Origin: Roseateles violae
GTDB lineage: Bacteria > Pseudomonadota > Gammaproteobacteria > Burkholderiales > Burkholderiaceae_C
Reading direction: 5' to 3'
NCBI RefSeq assembly: GCF_030410485.1
Contig: NZ_JAUHHC010000004.1
Span: 124,001 to 188,000, forward strand
DNA length: 64,000 nucleotides
Shown here piece after piece: positions 47,872 to 61,164 of this stretch. The position numbers and the translations under genes were made by a program. Every line of letters begins with the position of its first letter. Position 1 is the stretch's first letter. Under the pieces are notes generated by a model that saw only the letters and a list, made by a program, of their open reading frames with translations, was not told the origin of the DNA and did no database searches.

Positions 47872-48930
47872 TTACTTCCAGATGTTGAACGGGGACTGGA
47901 TCCACAGGCCGACGACGACCAGCCAGATCAGAGTCACGGGAATGAAGATCTTCCAGCCCAGACGCATGATCTGGTCGTAGCGGAAGCGCGGGAAGGTGGC
48001 GCGCACCCACAGGAAGCAGGTCACGACGACGAAGGTCTTCAGGCCTAGCCAGATCCAGCCGGGGATGAAGTCCAGGAAGGCAAAGGGGCTCAGCCAGCCG
48101 CCCAGGAACATCGTCACCGCCAGCACGGAGACGAGGATCATGTTGGCGTACTCGGCCAGGAAGAACATCGCGAAGGCCATGCCCGAGTACTCGATCATGT
48201 GGCCGGCGACGATTTCCGATTCGCCCTCGACCACGTCGAAGGGATGGCGGTTCGTTTCGGCCAGGCCCGAGATGAAGTAGATGAAGAAGATCGGCAGCAG
48301 CGGCAGCCAGTTCCAGGAGAACAGGCCCATGCCGTGCGATGCTGCCCAGCCCTTGCCCTGGCCCAGCACGATCTCGCTCATGTTCAGCGAGCCGGTGACC
48401 ATCAGCACGATCACCAGGGCGAAGCCCATCGCGATCTCGTAGCTGACCATCTGCGCCGAGGCGCGCAGCGCGCCGAGGAAGGCGTACTTCGAGTTGGAGG
48501 CCCAGCCCGCGATGATCACGCCATAGACCTCGAGCGAGGTGATCGCCATCAGGAACAGCAGGCCGGCGTTGATGTTGGACAGCGCCGTCTCCGGGCCGAA
48601 GGGCACGACCGCCCAGGCGGCCAGCGCCGGCATGATGGTCATGATGGGGCCGAGGAAGAACAGGCCCTTGTTGGCCTTGGCCGGGACAATGATCTCCTTG
48701 AAGATCAGCTTCACCGCATCGGCGATCGGCGTCAGCAGGCCGTAGGGGCCGACGCGGTTCGGGCCCGGGCGGATCTGCGACCAGCCGATGGCCTTGCGCT
48801 CCCACAAGGTCAGGTAGGCGACGCAGACCATCAGCGGCGCGACCACCGCGACGATCTTGATCAGCGTCCAGATCAGCGGCCAGAAGCCGCCCAGATAGCT
48901 GGCGCCCGTTTGGTAGAGGGTGTCAATCAT
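47872..48930 (-). CDS. nuoH: NADH-quinone oxidoreductase subunit H
   Basis: This membrane subunit has 352 residues and eight helices and forms the quinone chamber roof. [26 protein letters not shown] and [22 protein letters not shown], with its conserved acidic funnel, are intact. Confidence 0.97.
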   Translation of the reverse strand: MIDTLYQTGASYLGGFWPLIWTLIKIVAVVAPLMVCVAYLTLWERKAIGWSQIRPGPNRVGPYGLLTPIADAVKLIFKEIIVPAKANKGLFFLGPIMTIMPALAAWAVVPFGPETALSNINAGLLFLMAITSLEVYGVIIAGWASNSKYAFLGALRASAQMVSYEIAMGFALVIVLMVTGSLNMSEIVLGQGKGWAASHGMGLFSWNWLPLLPIFFIYFISGLAETNRHPFDVVEGESEIVAGHMIEYSGMAFAMFFLAEYANMILVSVLAVTMFLGGWLSPFAFLDFIPGWIWLGLKTFVVVTCFLWVRATFPRFRYDQIMRLGWKIFIPVTLIWLVVVGLWIQSPFNIWK

Positions 48931-48949
48931 TGTTCTTGTCCTCGCCGCT

Positions 48950-51286
48950 TCAGGCCTTGGCCACCGTCAATGCGCCGAACATCGCGCCCAGGCTGGCCGT
49001 CTCGGCCAGACCGGCCGGCACCCGCACGACGTTGGCCGGCAGCTTGGCATCGAGCCGGGCCGGCAGCTCGGCCGCGCCGGCGCCGTCCTGGGTGATGCGC
49101 ACGCGCGCGCCCTGCCCTTGCGCGTCCAGACCCAGCTGCGTCCACAGCTGCTGCGGCAGCGTCGCGTAGCGGGCGTTGCGCGCATCGGCGGTCAGCTGCA
49201 GCGAACCGGCATTGCGCACCAGCGCGTCGCTGGCATAGATCGGCACCTCGGCCAGGCGCTCGACGCCACCGGCGGCGGCCGTCAGCGTGACCGCGGCGCT
49301 GCTCGCGTTGTTCAGGCGCGCGCTCAGGTCGGTGTCGGCGCCCAGCGCCTCGCTGCGCACCTGCTCCGAGCTCTCCTGGCCGAAGCCGTCCAGCGCCAGC
49401 AGATTGCCCAGCACGCGCAGGATCTTCCAGCCCGGACGGGTCTCGGCCAGCGGACGGACGACGCCGACAAAGCTCTGCAGACGGCCCTCGGCATTGACGA
49501 AGGAGCCCGAGGTCTCGGTGAACGGAGCGGTCGGCAGCAGCACGTCGGCGTACTCGAGGCCGCTCTTGAACGGGCTCATCACGACGACCATCTCGGCCGC
49601 GGCCAGCGCCTTGGCGGCGGCGGCCGCATTGGCGCTGTCCAGCACCGGATCGGTGTTCAGCAGCAGCAGGCCTTTGAGGCCCGCGTCACCGAGCATCTGG
49701 CCGGCGTTCAGGCCGCCGTCCTGCGGCAGCGCGCCGACCAGTTGGGCGCCGACCGTGTTGGCAGCCTCGCTCAGATAGCCGACCGTGGCACCGGTCTGGC
49801 CGGCGATCCAGTTGGCCAGGCTCAGCAGCGCGCCGGCCTGCGGATGCTGCGCGGCGGCGTTGCCCAGCAGCAGCGCCTTCTTCTGGCCCGACAGCAGCGC
49901 GGCGGCGATCGCCTTGGCGGCGTCATCCGCCTCGGCGGGGACCGGCGCGGCGGCACCGGTCGTCGCGGCGATCGCGGCGGCCACGCCGGCCAGCGACTGC
50001 AGCCAGACGCTAGGCGCGGCGGTGATGCGCGCGGCGACGGGCATCAGCCAGTCGTCCTCGCTGGCGCCCAGGGCCAGGATTTGCGCGCCGCGGCGGGCGG
50101 CCTGGCGCAGGCGCTGCGCGAACAGCGGGTGATCCTTGCGCAGGAAGGAGCCGATCACGAAGGCGCGGTCCACTTCGGACAGCGCGGCGATCGAGCTGCC
50201 GAGCCACTGGGCCTGGCCGGCCGGCGCCACATTGGCGAAATCGGCGTGGCGCTGGCGGCTGTCGATGTTCTGGCTGCCCAGACCGCGCACCAGCTTGGCC
50301 AAGAGATGCAGTTCCTCGACCGTGCTGTGGCCGGTGGCCAGCGCGCCGATCTTGCCGGCGCCATGCTCGGCCTTGATCAGCTTCAGGCCATTGGCCACAT
50401 ATTCGAGCGCGGTGGTCCAGTCGACGGTCTTCCAGGCGCCGCCCTGCTTGATCATCGGTGCATGCAGGCGCTCGTCGCCGTTCAGCGACTCGTAGGAGAA
50501 GCGGTCGCGGTCGGCGATCCAGCACTCGTTGACCGCCTCGTTCTCCAGCGGCACGACGCGCATCACCTTGCTGCCCTTGACCTGGACGATCAGATTGGCG
50601 CCGGTGGAATCGTGCGGGGAGACGCTCTTGCGGCGCGACAGCTCCCAGGTGCGGGCGCTGTAGCGGAAGGGCTTGCTGGTCAGCGCACCGACCGGGCAGA
50701 TGTCGATCATATTGCCCGACAGCTCGGAATCGACGGTGCGGCCGACGAAGGTCTGGATCTCGCTGTGCTCGCCGCGGTGGGCCATGCCCAGCTCCATCTG
50801 GCCGGCGATCTCCTGGCCGAAGCGGACGCAGCGGGTGCAGTGGATGCAGCGGCTCATCTCTTCCATCGAGATCAGCGGGCCGACGTTCTTGTGGAAGACC
50901 ACGCGCTTCTCTTCCGAGTAGCGTGACTTTGAGCCGCCGTAGCCGACGGCCAGATCCTGCAGCTGGCACTCGCCGCCCTGATCGCAGATCGGGCAGTCCA
51001 GCGGGTGATTGATCAGCAGGAACTCCATCACGCCCTGCTGCGCCTTCAGCGCCTTGTCGCTCTTGGTGCGCACGATCATGCCCTGCGTCACCGGCGTCGC
51101 GCAGGCCGGCATCGGCTTGGGCGCCTTCTCGACGTCGACCAGGCACATGCGGCAGTTGGCGGCGATCGAGAGCTTCTTGTGATAGCAGAAATGCGGGATG
51201 TAGGTGCCGGCCTTTTCGGCGGCATGCATCACCATGCTGCCCTCCTGGACCGCGACCTTCTGTCCGTCGAGTTCGATTTCAACCAT
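48950..51286 (-). CDS. nuoG: NADH-quinone oxidoreductase subunit G
   Basis: This iron-sulfur subunit of the NADH module has 778 residues. The N-terminal [2Fe-2S] site uses [15 protein letters not shown], the His-ligated N5 cluster lies near [14 protein letters not shown], and N4 is in [12 protein letters not shown] molybdopterin-like domain without a cofactor forms the rest. The C-terminal third is Ala-rich and less conserved, as usual. Confidence 0.96.
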   Translation of the reverse strand: MVEIELDGQKVAVQEGSMVMHAAEKAGTYIPHFCYHKKLSIAANCRMCLVDVEKAPKPMPACATPVTQGMIVRTKSDKALKAQQGVMEFLLINHPLDCPICDQGGECQLQDLAVGYGGSKSRYSEEKRVVFHKNVGPLISMEEMSRCIHCTRCVRFGQEIAGQMELGMAHRGEHSEIQTFVGRTVDSELSGNMIDICPVGALTSKPFRYSARTWELSRRKSVSPHDSTGANLIVQVKGSKVMRVVPLENEAVNECWIADRDRFSYESLNGDERLHAPMIKQGGAWKTVDWTTALEYVANGLKLIKAEHGAGKIGALATGHSTVEELHLLAKLVRGLGSQNIDSRQRHADFANVAPAGQAQWLGSSIAALSEVDRAFVIGSFLRKDHPLFAQRLRQAARRGAQILALGASEDDWLMPVAARITAAPSVWLQSLAGVAAAIAATTGAAAPVPAEADDAAKAIAAALLSGQKKALLLGNAAAQHPQAGALLSLANWIAGQTGATVGYLSEAANTVGAQLVGALPQDGGLNAGQMLGDAGLKGLLLLNTDPVLDSANAAAAAKALAAAEMVVVMSPFKSGLEYADVLLPTAPFTETSGSFVNAEGRLQSFVGVVRPLAETRPGWKILRVLGNLLALDGFGQESSEQVRSEALGADTDLSARLNNASSAAVTLTAAAGGVERLAEVPIYASDALVRNAGSLQLTADARNARYATLPQQLWTQLGLDAQGQGARVRITQDGAGAAELPARLDAKLPANVVRVPAGLAETASLGAMFGALTVAKA

Positions 51287-51304
51287 GTTTTGTTTCCCGC
51301 TCGC

Positions 51305-52648
51305 TCACGCCGCCTTGGCGCTCGCGGCCTCGATCATCTGCACGAACTCGTGCTTGAAGTTCTTGATCATTGCGCGCACCGGCATCGCCGCGGCATCGCC
51401 CAGCGCGCAGATCGTGCGGCCCTGGATGTTGTCGGCCACCGAGTTCAGCAGATCCAGGTCTTGTGCCCTGCCCTGGCCGTTGTAGATGCGCTCGATCACG
51501 CGGTGCATCCAGCCGGTGCCTTCGCGGCAGGGCGTGCACTGGCCGCAGCTCTCGTGGGCATAGAAGTAGGCCAGTCGCAGCAGGCTCTGCACCATGCAGC
51601 GCGAATCGTCCATCACGATGACGGCGCCCGAGCCCAGCATCGAGCCGGCCTTGGCGATGGAGTCATAGTCCATCGTGCAGTTCATCATGACCTCGGCGGT
51701 CAGCACCGGGGCAGAGGAGCCGCCCGGGATCACCGCCTTCAGCTGGCGGCCGGTGCGCACGCCACCGGCCAGTTCCAGCAGCTTCGCGAACGGCGTGCCC
51801 AGCGGCACCTCGTAGTTGCCGGGCTTGTTGACGTCGCCGCTGACCGAGAAGATCTTGGTGCCGCCGTTGTTCGGCTTGCCGATCTCCAGATAGGGCTGGC
51901 CACCGTTGCGGATGATCCAGGGCACCGCAGCGAAGGTCTCGGTGTTGTTGATCGTCGTCGGCTTGCCATACAGGCCGAAGCTGGCCGGGAACGGCGGCTT
52001 GAAGCGCGGCTGCCCCTTCTTGCCTTCCAGCGATTCCAGCAGCGCCGTTTCCTCGCCGCAGATATAGGCGCCGAAGCCGTGGTGCGCATGCAGCTGGAAC
52101 GTGAAGCCCGAGCCGAGGATGTTGTCGCCCAGCAGGCCGGCGGCGCGCGCCTCTTCCAGGGCCGCCTCGAAGCGCTCGTAGACCTCGAAGATCTCGCCGT
52201 GGATGTAGTTGTAGCCGACCGTGATGCCCATCGCATACGCCGCGATCGCCATGCCTTCGATGACGATGTGCGGGTTGAACATCAGGATGTCGCGGTCCTT
52301 GCAGGTGCCGGGCTCGCCCTCGTCCGAATTGCAGACCAGGTACTTCTGGCCCGGGAACTGGCGCGGCATGAAGCTCCACTTCAGGCCGGTCGGGAAGCCG
52401 GCGCCGCCGCGGCCGCGCAGGCCCGAGGTCTTGACCTCGGCGATCACCTGGTCGGGCGTCAGCGGCGCGCCGTCGGCCGTGCCTTCGCCCTTGAGGATCT
52501 TGCGCAGCGCCTGATAGCCGCCGCGCGCCTCGTAGTCCTTCAGCGACCAGTTCTTGCCGTCCAGGCCGGCATAGATCTGGGCGCCCAGATGGCGATCATG
52601 GAAACAGGTTTCGACACCCGTCGATTGAAACTTGGAGAGATCCAGCAT
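51305..52648 (-). CDS. nuoF: NADH-quinone oxidoreductase subunit F
   Basis: This is the NADH- and FMN-binding subunit, with 447 residues from the ATG at 52648. A GTG at 52657 would add three residues and has a better ribosome site (GAGGG). Glycine-rich FMN and NADH segments [13 protein letters not shown] and [14 protein letters not shown] are present, and the N3 cluster cysteines lie in [11 protein letters not shown] plus a later Cys. Confidence 0.96.
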   Translation of the reverse strand: MLDLSKFQSTGVETCFHDRHLGAQIYAGLDGKNWSLKDYEARGGYQALRKILKGEGTADGAPLTPDQVIAEVKTSGLRGRGGAGFPTGLKWSFMPRQFPGQKYLVCNSDEGEPGTCKDRDILMFNPHIVIEGMAIAAYAMGITVGYNYIHGEIFEVYERFEAALEEARAAGLLGDNILGSGFTFQLHAHHGFGAYICGEETALLESLEGKKGQPRFKPPFPASFGLYGKPTTINNTETFAAVPWIIRNGGQPYLEIGKPNNGGTKIFSVSGDVNKPGNYEVPLGTPFAKLLELAGGVRTGRQLKAVIPGGSSAPVLTAEVMMNCTMDYDSIAKAGSMLGSGAVIVMDDSRCMVQSLLRLAYFYAHESCGQCTPCREGTGWMHRVIERIYNGQGRAQDLDLLNSVADNIQGRTICALGDAAAMPVRAMIKNFKHEFVQMIEAASAKAA

Positions 52649-52663
52649 CGCTTCCACCGTCCC

Positions 52664-53185
52664 TCAGTTCTTGGCCGAGCTTTGAGCATGCGCCTGCAGC
52701 GTCGCGACGAGTTCGTCGAGGCGCTCGTTGCTCATGAAGCTGCACATCTGGCGGTCGTTGACCAGCAGCACCGGCGCGTCGGCGCAGGCGCCCTGGCACT
52801 CGCTCTTCTGCACGGTGATCAAGCCGTCGGCCGTCGTGCCGCCCTCGTCGACGCCGAGCTTGCCGCACAGATGCTCGAGCGCCTGCTGGCCGCCGCGCAA
52901 CTGGCAGGGCAGGTTCGTGCAGACGTTCAGCTTGAAGCGGCCCAGCTGGCGCTGGTTGTACATGTTGTAGAAGGTCGTGACCTCGTAGACGGCAATCGCC
53001 GGCATGCCCAGATAGGCGGCGATCACGTCCTCGGCCGCGCGCGAGACATAGCCCTGCTCCTGCTGCACGATGGACAGGCAGGCCATCACGGCCGACTGCT
53101 TTTGCTCGGCCGGGTACTTCGCCACTTCGCGCGCAAAGCGCGCGGCGGTGGCCTCGCTCAAAAGGTATTGCTGCTGATCACTCAT
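52664..53185 (-). CDS. nuoE: NADH-quinone oxidoreductase subunit E
   Basis: This thioredoxin-fold subunit has 173 residues and the N1a [2Fe-2S] site: CTNLPC and later ECQGAC. The start overlaps the nuoD stop by four bases (ATGA), so translation is coupled. Confidence 0.96.
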   Translation of the reverse strand: MSDQQQYLLSEATAARFAREVAKYPAEQKQSAVMACLSIVQQEQGYVSRAAEDVIAAYLGMPAIAVYEVTTFYNMYNQRQLGRFKLNVCTNLPCQLRGGQQALEHLCGKLGVDEGGTTADGLITVQKSECQGACADAPVLLVNDRQMCSFMSNERLDELVATLQAHAQSSAKN

Positions 53186-54435
53186 CGATCAATCTCACCG
53201 AAAACGATGTCCATCGTGCCGATCACGGCGACGGCGTCGGCAATCATGTGGCCCTTGGCCATCTCGTCCAGCGCTGCCAGATGCGCGAAGCCCGGCGCGC
53301 GGATCTTCAGGCGATAGGGCTTGTTGGCGCCGTCGCTGACGATGTAGATGCCGAACTCACCCTTCGGGTGCTCGACGCCGGCGTAGGCCTCGCCCTCGGG
53401 CACGCGGAAGCCCTCGGTGAACAGCTTGAAGTGGTGGATCAGCTCTTCCATGTTCGACTTCATGTCGACACGCGAAGGCGGCGCGACCTTGTGGTTGTCG
53501 GTGATGACGGGGCCGGGGTTCTTGCGCAGCCAGTCCACGCATTGCTGGATGATGCGGTTGCTCTGGCGCATCTCCTCGATCCGCACCACATAGCGGTCGT
53601 AGGTGTCACCCTCGGTGCCGACCGGCACGTCGAAGTCCATCTGCGCGTAGACGTCGTAGGGCTGCGTCTTGCGCAGGTCCCAGGCGATGCCCGAGCCGCG
53701 CAGCATCGGGCCGGTGAAGCCCATGTTCAGCGCGCGCTCCGGCGAGACGACGCCGATGCCGACCGTGCGCTGCTTCCAGATCCGGTTGTCGGTCAGCAGC
53801 GTCTCGTAGTCGTCGACATTCTTCGGGAAACGCTTGCAGAAGTCCTCGATGAAATCCAGCAGTGAACCCTGGCGGTTCTCGTTCAGGCGGTCGATTGCCT
53901 TCTGGTTCTTGATCTTGCTGACCTTGTACTGCGGCATGGTGTCCGGCAGGTCGCGGTAGACGCCGCCCGGACGGAAGTAGGCCGCGTGCATGCGCGCGCC
54001 CGACACCGCCTCGTACATATCGAACAGATCCTCGCGCTCGCGGAAGGCGTAGATCAGGATATTCATCGCGCCGCAGTCCAGACCATGCGCGCCCAGCCAC
54101 AGCAGGTGGTTCAGCAGGCGGGTGATCTCGGCGAACATCACGCGGATGTACTGCGCGCGGATCGGCACCTCCAACCCCAGCATCTTCTCGATCGCCAGGC
54201 AGTAGGCATGCTCGTTGGACATCATCGACACATAGTCGAGGCGGTCCATATAGGGCAGCGACTGGATGAAGGTCTTGCTCTCGGCCAGCTTCTCGGTGGC
54301 GCGGTGCAGCAGGCCGATATGCGGATCGGCGCGCTGGATGACCTCGCCGTCCAGCTCCAGCACCAGGCGCAGCACGCCGTGGGCGGCCGGGTGCTGCGGG
54401 CCGAAGTTGAGGGTGTAGTTCTTGATCTCGGCCAT
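53182..54435 (-). CDS. nuoD: NADH-quinone oxidoreductase subunit D
   Basis: This is the 49-kDa-type subunit lining the quinone site, with 417 residues. [36 protein letters not shown] and [18 protein letters not shown] contain the conserved His and Tyr at the quinone head. It is separate from nuoC, unlike the fused form of E. coli. Confidence 0.97.
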   Translation of the reverse strand: MAEIKNYTLNFGPQHPAAHGVLRLVLELDGEVIQRADPHIGLLHRATEKLAESKTFIQSLPYMDRLDYVSMMSNEHAYCLAIEKMLGLEVPIRAQYIRVMFAEITRLLNHLLWLGAHGLDCGAMNILIYAFREREDLFDMYEAVSGARMHAAYFRPGGVYRDLPDTMPQYKVSKIKNQKAIDRLNENRQGSLLDFIEDFCKRFPKNVDDYETLLTDNRIWKQRTVGIGVVSPERALNMGFTGPMLRGSGIAWDLRKTQPYDVYAQMDFDVPVGTEGDTYDRYVVRIEEMRQSNRIIQQCVDWLRKNPGPVITDNHKVAPPSRVDMKSNMEELIHHFKLFTEGFRVPEGEAYAGVEHPKGEFGIYIVSDGANKPYRLKIRAPGFAHLAALDEMAKGHMIADAVAVIGTMDIVFGEIDR

Positions 54436-54437
54436 GT

Positions 54438-55034
54438 TCAGATACCGCCGTAGTTCTCTTCGCGGATCACGCGCGGCGTGATCTCGCGCGGCTCGATCGA
54501 CACCGGCTCGTAGACGACGCGCTTCTGCTCGGCGTCATAGCGCATCTCGACATGGCCGGAGGTCGGGAAGTCCTTGCGCATCGGGTGGCCGATGAAGCCG
54601 TAGTCGGTCAGGATGCGGCGCAGATCCTCGTGCCCTTCGAAGAGGATGCCGTAGAGGTCGAAGGCCTCGCGCTCGAACCAGTTGGCCGAGTTCCACACCG
54701 GCGTCAGCGCCGCCACCAGCGGCAGATCGTCGTCCGGGCAGAAGACCTTCAGGCGCAGGCGCCAGTTCTTGCTCACCGACAGCAGGTGCGAGACCACCGC
54801 GTAGCGCGGGCCTTCGTAGCCACCCATGCCGTAGTCGCTGTAGTCGACGCCGCAGAGGTCGATCAGCTGCTCGAATTTCAGCTCGGCGTGATCGCGCAGC
54901 GTCTTGGCCGCGGCCAGGTAGTCGCTCGCCTTGACGGTGATCGTGATCTCGCCCAGCTCGTGCTTGAGGTTCTGGATCTGCTCGCCCAGCGCGGCTTCGA
55001 GCGCCGTCTTGAGGGTGTCGAGTTTGCTACTCAT
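54438..55034 (-). CDS. nuoC: NADH-quinone oxidoreductase subunit C
   Basis: The 30-kDa-type subunit has 198 residues. The family signature is [40 protein letters not shown]. It lies two bases before nuoD. Confidence 0.96.
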   Translation of the reverse strand: MSSKLDTLKTALEAALGEQIQNLKHELGEITITVKASDYLAAAKTLRDHAELKFEQLIDLCGVDYSDYGMGGYEGPRYAVVSHLLSVSKNWRLRLKVFCPDDDLPLVAALTPVWNSANWFEREAFDLYGILFEGHEDLRRILTDYGFIGHPMRKDFPTSGHVEMRYDAEQKRVVYEPVSIEPREITPRVIREENYGGI

Positions 55035-55055
55035 CGGTGCTTGTCCCGTCCTCGT

Positions 55056-55532
55056 TTAGCGCGCGATCGTGTTTTCGCGGCGGATCTTGGCCTGCAGCTG
55101 CAAGATGCCGTACAGCAGCGCCTCGGCCGTCGGCGGGCAGCCGGGCACATAGACGTCGACCGGCACGATGCGATCGCAGCCGCGCACGACCGAGTAGCTG
55201 TAGTGGTAGTAGCCGCCGCCGTTCGCGCAGGATCCCATCGACAGCACCCAGCGCGGCTCGGCCATCTGGTCGTAGACCTTGCGCAGCGCCGGCGCCATCT
55301 TGTTGCACAGCGTGCCGGCGACGATCATCAGATCGCTCTGCCGCGGGCTGGGCCGGAACAGCATGCCGAAACGGTCGATGTCGTAACGGGCCGCGCCCGC
55401 ATGCATCATCTCCACCGCGCAGCAGGCCAGACCGAAGGTCATCGGCCACAGCGAACCGGTCTTGGACCAGTTGATCAGCTTGTCGACCGAGGTGGTGACA
55501 AAGCCTTCCTTCAAAACGCCTTCGATACCCAT
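55056..55532 (-). CDS. nuoB: NADH-quinone oxidoreductase subunit B
   Basis: The protein has 158 residues and carries the terminal N2 [4Fe-4S] cluster. It has the tandem cysteines in [11 protein letters not shown], then [11 protein letters not shown] and [16 protein letters not shown]. All four ligands are present. Confidence 0.97.
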   Translation of the reverse strand: MGIEGVLKEGFVTTSVDKLINWSKTGSLWPMTFGLACCAVEMMHAGAARYDIDRFGMLFRPSPRQSDLMIVAGTLCNKMAPALRKVYDQMAEPRWVLSMGSCANGGGYYHYSYSVVRGCDRIVPVDVYVPGCPPTAEALLYGILQLQAKIRRENTIAR

Positions 55533-55547
55533 GAGGTGTGCCTCAGC

Positions 55548-55907
55548 TTATTCCCAGTCCAGGGCGCCTTTTTTCCATTCGTAGGCGAAACCCACGACCA
55601 GAATGCCCAGGAAAATCATCATGGCCCAGAAACCCGCGGCGCCGATTTCCTTCAGCGAAAGCGCCCAGGGAAACAGGAAAGCGATTTCCAGGTCGAACAA
55701 AATAAACAGGATGGCGACGAGGTAGTAGCGCACATCGAATTTCATGCGCGCGTCTTCAAAAGCCTCGAAGCCGCATTCGTAGGGGGAATTCTTGGCCGCA
55801 TCGGGCCGGTTCGGGCCGAGCAGGAAGCCGAGCACCTGAGGCGCCACACCGACGCCGACGCCGACCAGGATGAAGAGGATGACGGGCAGGTACTGATCCA
55901 GGCTCAT
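55548..55907 (-). CDS. nuoA: NADH-quinone oxidoreductase subunit A
   Basis: The protein has 119 residues from the ATG at 55907, the family length; a longer upstream GTG reading is rejected. Three helices and the loop [21 protein letters not shown] near the quinone site are present. First gene of the 14-gene nuo operon. The ribosome site is weak (GAG about ten bases upstream). Confidence 0.96.
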   Translation of the reverse strand: MSLDQYLPVILFILVGVGVGVAPQVLGFLLGPNRPDAAKNSPYECGFEAFEDARMKFDVRYYLVAILFILFDLEIAFLFPWALSLKEIGAAGFWAMMIFLGILVVGFAYEWKKGALDWE

Positions 55908-56161
55908 GGTTGACGCTCTCAGCACCGTCCGCCGCGCCTCCGGGCGCAGGGACGGAAAATCAATAAACACATCGCGACGAGCCGCGCGCCGATGAAACGC
56001 GAGGCCGGCAAAAGCTACGGGCGCGCCGCCGACAACTGATTGCTGTCCACGGTTCGCGCCCGCCTTTCCCCTTGCAACAAAACCCCTTCGAGTATTTATC
56101 GCGACAGGTCGCTTCGACCAGTACTCTCGAGGCTCCAGCCTCGAAATCCTAACCGATGATC
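55908..56161. other. Intergenic region carrying the nuo promoter/leader and the tRNA 3' flank
   Basis: No ORF fits the neighbourhood. Next to the tRNA, on its transcript strand, are a 7-bp hairpin (CGAGGCT/AGCCTCG) and a smaller GGTCG/CGACC one, neither followed by a T-run. An A/T-rich patch, GATAAATACTCG then GGGGTTTTGTTG, may hold the nuo promoter, but no convincing -35/-10 pair was found. Read-through from the tRNA is possible. Confidence 0.4.
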
Positions 56162-56246
56162 TGGTGCGGTCGGCGAGACTCGAACTCGCACAGCTTTCGC
56201 CACTACCCCCTCAAGATAGCGTGTCTACCAATTTCACCACGACCGC
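56162..56246 (-). tRNA. tRNA-Leu (anticodon GAG)
   Basis: This is an 85-nt class II tRNA with encoded CCA. The acceptor GCGGTCG pairs with CGACCGC; the D-arm has AAATTGGTAGAC, the anticodon loop TTGAGGG gives GAG, the variable arm is long, and the T-arm is GAGTTCGAGTCTC. It lies between secG and nuoA in the same direction. Confidence 0.96.
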
Positions 56247-56299
56247 TCGTGTTTTCCGTCCGGATCCGCTTGAGGAATTGCTACCCCGGACAGCCTTGT

Positions 56300-56307
56300 A
56301 TTCTATA
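56300..56307 (-). promoter_or_regulatory. Probable -10 region of tRNA-Leu
   Basis: On the minus strand TATAGAAT lies 54-61 bp before the mature tRNA 5' end and directly after the secG terminator. No strong -35 hexamer is seen at 16-18 bp. Confidence 0.45.
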
Positions 56308-56310
56308 CCG

Positions 56311-56347
56311 AAAAATCTTCGCCTCTAAGTGAAGCGGCGGAGATTTT
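56311..56347 (-). terminator. Terminator after secG
   Basis: On the minus strand AAAATCTCCGCC and GGCGAAGATTTT pair with one mismatch and the stem runs into five T residues. It separates secG from the tRNA and nuo genes, so the latter probably have their own promoters. Confidence 0.7.
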
Positions 56348-56393
56348 GTCTGCGCAGCGCACCGCAACAACAGTGCGCCGCACAGCAGCCGCC

Positions 56394-56789
56394 TCAGTTC
56401 GAAGCAGCGCCCGATGCGGCCGGCGCGACGCTGGCCGGCAGCACTGCGGCCGACGGCGCGACGGCACCCGGAATCGCTGCCGCGCCCGAGGCGGCGACGG
56501 CCGGCGGCGCGGCACGGTCCAGCACGCTCTCGGCAGCGGCAGCGCCGCCGCGATGGTTGGACAGATAGGCCAGCGCCAGCGTGCAGACGAAGAAGACGGT
56601 GGCGCAGACGGCCGTGCTGCGCGACAGGAAGTTGGCGCTGCCGGTGGCGCCGAACAAGCTGCCCGAGGCACCACTGCCGAAGGAAGCGCCCATATCGGCG
56701 CCCTTGCCGTGCTGGACCAGCACCAGGCCGATCATCACCAGCGCGCTCAGCAGCTGCAGAACAAGAACCAGATTAGCCAAGACTTGCAT
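56394..56789 (-). CDS. secG: Protein translocase subunit SecG
   Basis: This accessory membrane subunit of SecYEG has 131 residues. Two helices (about 3-22 and 60-78) flank the signature VLVQHGKGADMGASFGSGASGSLFGATGSANFLSRSTA. A long Ala/Pro C-terminal tail is typical of betaproteobacteria. It lies 28 bp after tpiA. Confidence 0.95.
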   Translation of the reverse strand: MQVLANLVLVLQLLSALVMIGLVLVQHGKGADMGASFGSGASGSLFGATGSANFLSRSTAVCATVFFVCTLALAYLSNHRGGAAAAESVLDRAAPPAVAASGAAAIPGAVAPSAAVLPASVAPAASGAASN

Positions 56790-56817
56790 TCAAAAAACTC
56801 CAAAAAACCGTTGTCTC

Positions 56818-57558
56818 TTACATCGCCGCGCGGCAGATCGCGGCGAAATCGGCCGCCTTCAGCGCCGCGCCGCCGATCAGGCCGCCATCGATATCGGGCT
56901 GGCCGAACAGCTGGGCCGCGTTGTCGGGCTTGACGCTGCCGCCGTACAGGATGCGCATCGCGTCGGACTTCTGCGTCGCCGCATGCAGCTGCAGGCGCAA
57001 CACCTGGTGCACCGCCTGCGCCTGCTCGGGCGTTGCGGTCAGACCGGTGCCGATCGCCCAGACCGGCTCGTAGGCCAGTACGATCTCGCCGATGCAATGC
57101 GTCAGCGTGTGGATCACCGCGGCCAGCTGGCGCTTGACGACCTCTTCGGTGCGGCCCGCCTCGCGCTCGGCCAGCGTCTCGCCGACGCAGACGATGGGCG
57201 TCACGCCATGCGCGAGCGCCGCCTTGGCCTTGTCGGCGACCAACTGATCGCTTTCATGGTGGTAGGCGCGGCGCTCCGAGTGGCCGACGATCGCGTAGCG
57301 GCAACCCAGATCGGCCAGCATCGCCGAGGAGACCTCGCCGGTGTAGGCCCCCTGCTCGTGCGCCGAGCAGTCCTGCGCGCCGAAGGCGACCTGCTGGCCG
57401 GTCAGGGCCAGCGCCGTCTCGGCGATATAGGGGAATGGCACGCAGACGGCGACGTCGGCGTTCCACGGCCCCGCTTCCTTCAGGCCGGCCAACAGGACCG
57501 CATTGGCAGCGCGGCTGCCATGCATCTTCCAGTTGCCAACGACCAATTTCTTGCGCAT
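56818..57558 (-). CDS. tpiA: Triosephosphate isomerase
   Basis: TpiA interconverts dihydroxyacetone phosphate and glyceraldehyde 3-phosphate. It has 246 residues from the ATG at 57558 (GGAG nine bases upstream). Active-site Lys11 in GNWKMHG, His in IVGHSERR, Glu in [11 protein letters not shown] and phosphate loop LYGGSV are all present. Confidence 0.97.
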   Translation of the reverse strand: MRKKLVVGNWKMHGSRAANAVLLAGLKEAGPWNADVAVCVPFPYIAETALALTGQQVAFGAQDCSAHEQGAYTGEVSSAMLADLGCRYAIVGHSERRAYHHESDQLVADKAKAALAHGVTPIVCVGETLAEREAGRTEEVVKRQLAAVIHTLTHCIGEIVLAYEPVWAIGTGLTATPEQAQAVHQVLRLQLHAATQKSDAMRILYGGSVKPDNAAQLFGQPDIDGGLIGGAALKAADFAAICRAAM

Positions 57559-57574
57559 TGCTACGAACTCCATC

Positions 57575-58564
57575 TCACCAGCACAGCACGATCTTGCCGA
57601 CATGCTCGCCCGATTCCATCAGGGCGTGCGCCTCGGCGGCTCGATCGGCCGGCAACTGGCGGTAAATGACCGGGGCGATCCGGCGTGACTCCAAGAGCGG
57701 CCACACCCGCTCACGCAGCGCGCGCGCGATGCCCGCCTTGAAGGCGACCGGCCGCGGGCGCAAGGTCGAACCGCTGATCGTCAGGCGCCGACGCAGCACC
57801 AGGCCGGCGTCGAACTTCGCCTCCAGCCCGCCCTGCACCGCGATGATGACCGCGCGACCGTCCTCGGCCAGGCACTGCACATTGCGCTCGACATAAGGAC
57901 CGGCGACCATGTCCAGGATCACGTCGACGCCATGGCCGCCGGTGGCGGCCTTGACCTCGGCGACAAAGTCCTGCGCCCGGTAGTCGATCGCCAGATCGGC
58001 ACCCAGTTGCAGGCAGGCTTCGGCCTTGGCCGCATTGCCAACCGTCACGATCACCTGGCGCGCATCGAAGGCCTTGGCCAACTGGATCGCCGTCACGCCG
58101 ATGCCGCTGCTGCCGCCGTGGATCAGGATGGTCTCGGCCGGCTGCAGCCGCGCCCGCTCGAACACATTCGACCAAACGGTGAAGAAGGTCTCGGGCAGGC
58201 TGGCGGCCTCGGCCATGCTCCAGCCATTGGGCACCGGCAGGCATTGCTCGACCGGCGCCGTGCACAGCTCGGCATAGCCGCCACCCGCCACCAGCGCGCA
58301 GACCGCGTCACCGAGTTTCAGCCCGGCGGCGGCCAGCGCCGCGGCATCGCCGGCGACGATGCGGCCGGCCACCTCGAGCCCGGGCAGATCGCTGGCACCC
58401 GGCGGCGGCGGATAGGAGCCCTTGCGCTGCAACACGTCGGGGCGGTTGATGCCATAGGCCTCGACCGCGATCAGGCATTCACCGGCCCCGGCAACGGGGT
58501 CGGGTCGTGCCTCGACTTGCAGCACCTCGGGCCCGCCGGGGCGGGTGATCGCGATCGCCTTCAT
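57575..58564 (-). CDS. NAD(P)H-quinone oxidoreductase, zinc-free MDR family (PIG3-like)
   Basis: The protein has 329 residues. The MDR fold has [17 protein letters not shown] as the nucleotide site and no zinc ligands, typical of quinone oxidoreductases. It probably reduces quinones or reactive carbonyls with NADPH. It sits between pnp and tpiA, with gaps of 13 and 16 bp, as in related genomes. Confidence 0.92.
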   Translation of the reverse strand: MKAIAITRPGGPEVLQVEARPDPVAGAGECLIAVEAYGINRPDVLQRKGSYPPPPGASDLPGLEVAGRIVAGDAAALAAAGLKLGDAVCALVAGGGYAELCTAPVEQCLPVPNGWSMAEAASLPETFFTVWSNVFERARLQPAETILIHGGSSGIGVTAIQLAKAFDARQVIVTVGNAAKAEACLQLGADLAIDYRAQDFVAEVKAATGGHGVDVILDMVAGPYVERNVQCLAEDGRAVIIAVQGGLEAKFDAGLVLRRRLTISGSTLRPRPVAFKAGIARALRERVWPLLESRRIAPVIYRQLPADRAAEAHALMESGEHVGKIVLCW

Positions 58565-58577
58565 CGGTCGCGTGAAC

Positions 58578-60707
<2,130 letters not shown>

Positions 60708-60757
60708 TGCGTCTCTCCTTGTGGTTGGAAGGGAGCAGTCTGGGTTTGACGCAATGC

Positions 60758-60796
60758 CATTCCACCGATGCTGCAAGGCGCAGCATCCGTGGAATG
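60758..60796 (-). promoter_or_regulatory. Long pnp leader hairpin
   Basis: CATTCCAC-C-GATGCTGC and GCAGCATC-C-GTGGAATG form a 17-position stem, with a single central mismatch and a 5-nt loop. On the mRNA it lies 51-89 nt before the pnp start. Position and length resemble the RNase III-cut hairpin used in enterobacterial PNPase autoregulation. Confidence 0.65.
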
Positions 60797-60850
60797 ACAC
60801 AGCAGCGTCACGTCAGCCCAACTCCGGAAAAGTTAAATATCAAAAGACAA

Positions 60851-60885
60851 AGAGCCTGTGCTGGCGGGTATTCCAGACAGGCTCT
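60851..60885 (-). terminator. Terminator/attenuator between rpsO and pnp
   Basis: On the minus strand AGAGCCTGT and ACAGGCTCT form a perfect 9-bp stem with a 17-nt loop, followed by TTGTCTTTTGATATTT. The U-rich tail is interrupted, so partial read-through into pnp is likely. Confidence 0.65.
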
Positions 60886-60903
60886 TGTGTCCCAGCTCGC
60901 GAA

Positions 60904-61164
60904 TTACTTGCGCAGGCCCAGCTTCTGGATCAGAGCGGTGTAACGCGCGGCGTCCTTGCGCTTCAGGTAGGCCAGCAGGCTCTTGCGCGAGTTGACCATC
61001 TTCAGCAGGCCGCGACGACCATGGTGGTCCTTCATATTGGCCTTGAAGTGCGGGGTCAGCGCGTTGATGCGGGCGGTCAGCAGGGCCACCTGGACTTCCG
61101 GCGAGCCGGTGTCATTGGCGCTGCGGGCGTTCGACTGAACGATTTCTGCTTTGTTGATCGACAT
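60904..61164 (-). CDS. rpsO: 30S ribosomal protein S15
   Basis: The protein has 86 residues, three short of the usual 89, with the shortening at the N-terminus. [31 protein letters not shown] and the end IQKLGLRK are standard S15 elements for 16S helix binding. The start is the ATG at 61164. Confidence 0.97.
   Translation of the reverse strand: MSINKAEIVQSNARSANDTGSPEVQVALLTARINALTPHFKANMKDHHGRRGLLKMVNSRKSLLAYLKRKDAARYTALIQKLGLRK

Noticed and set aside
55908-55970. Longer NuoA starting upstream of 55907
   Set aside because: It would add 21 residues not typical of NuoA. The 119-residue form beginning MSLDQYLPV is the family standard.
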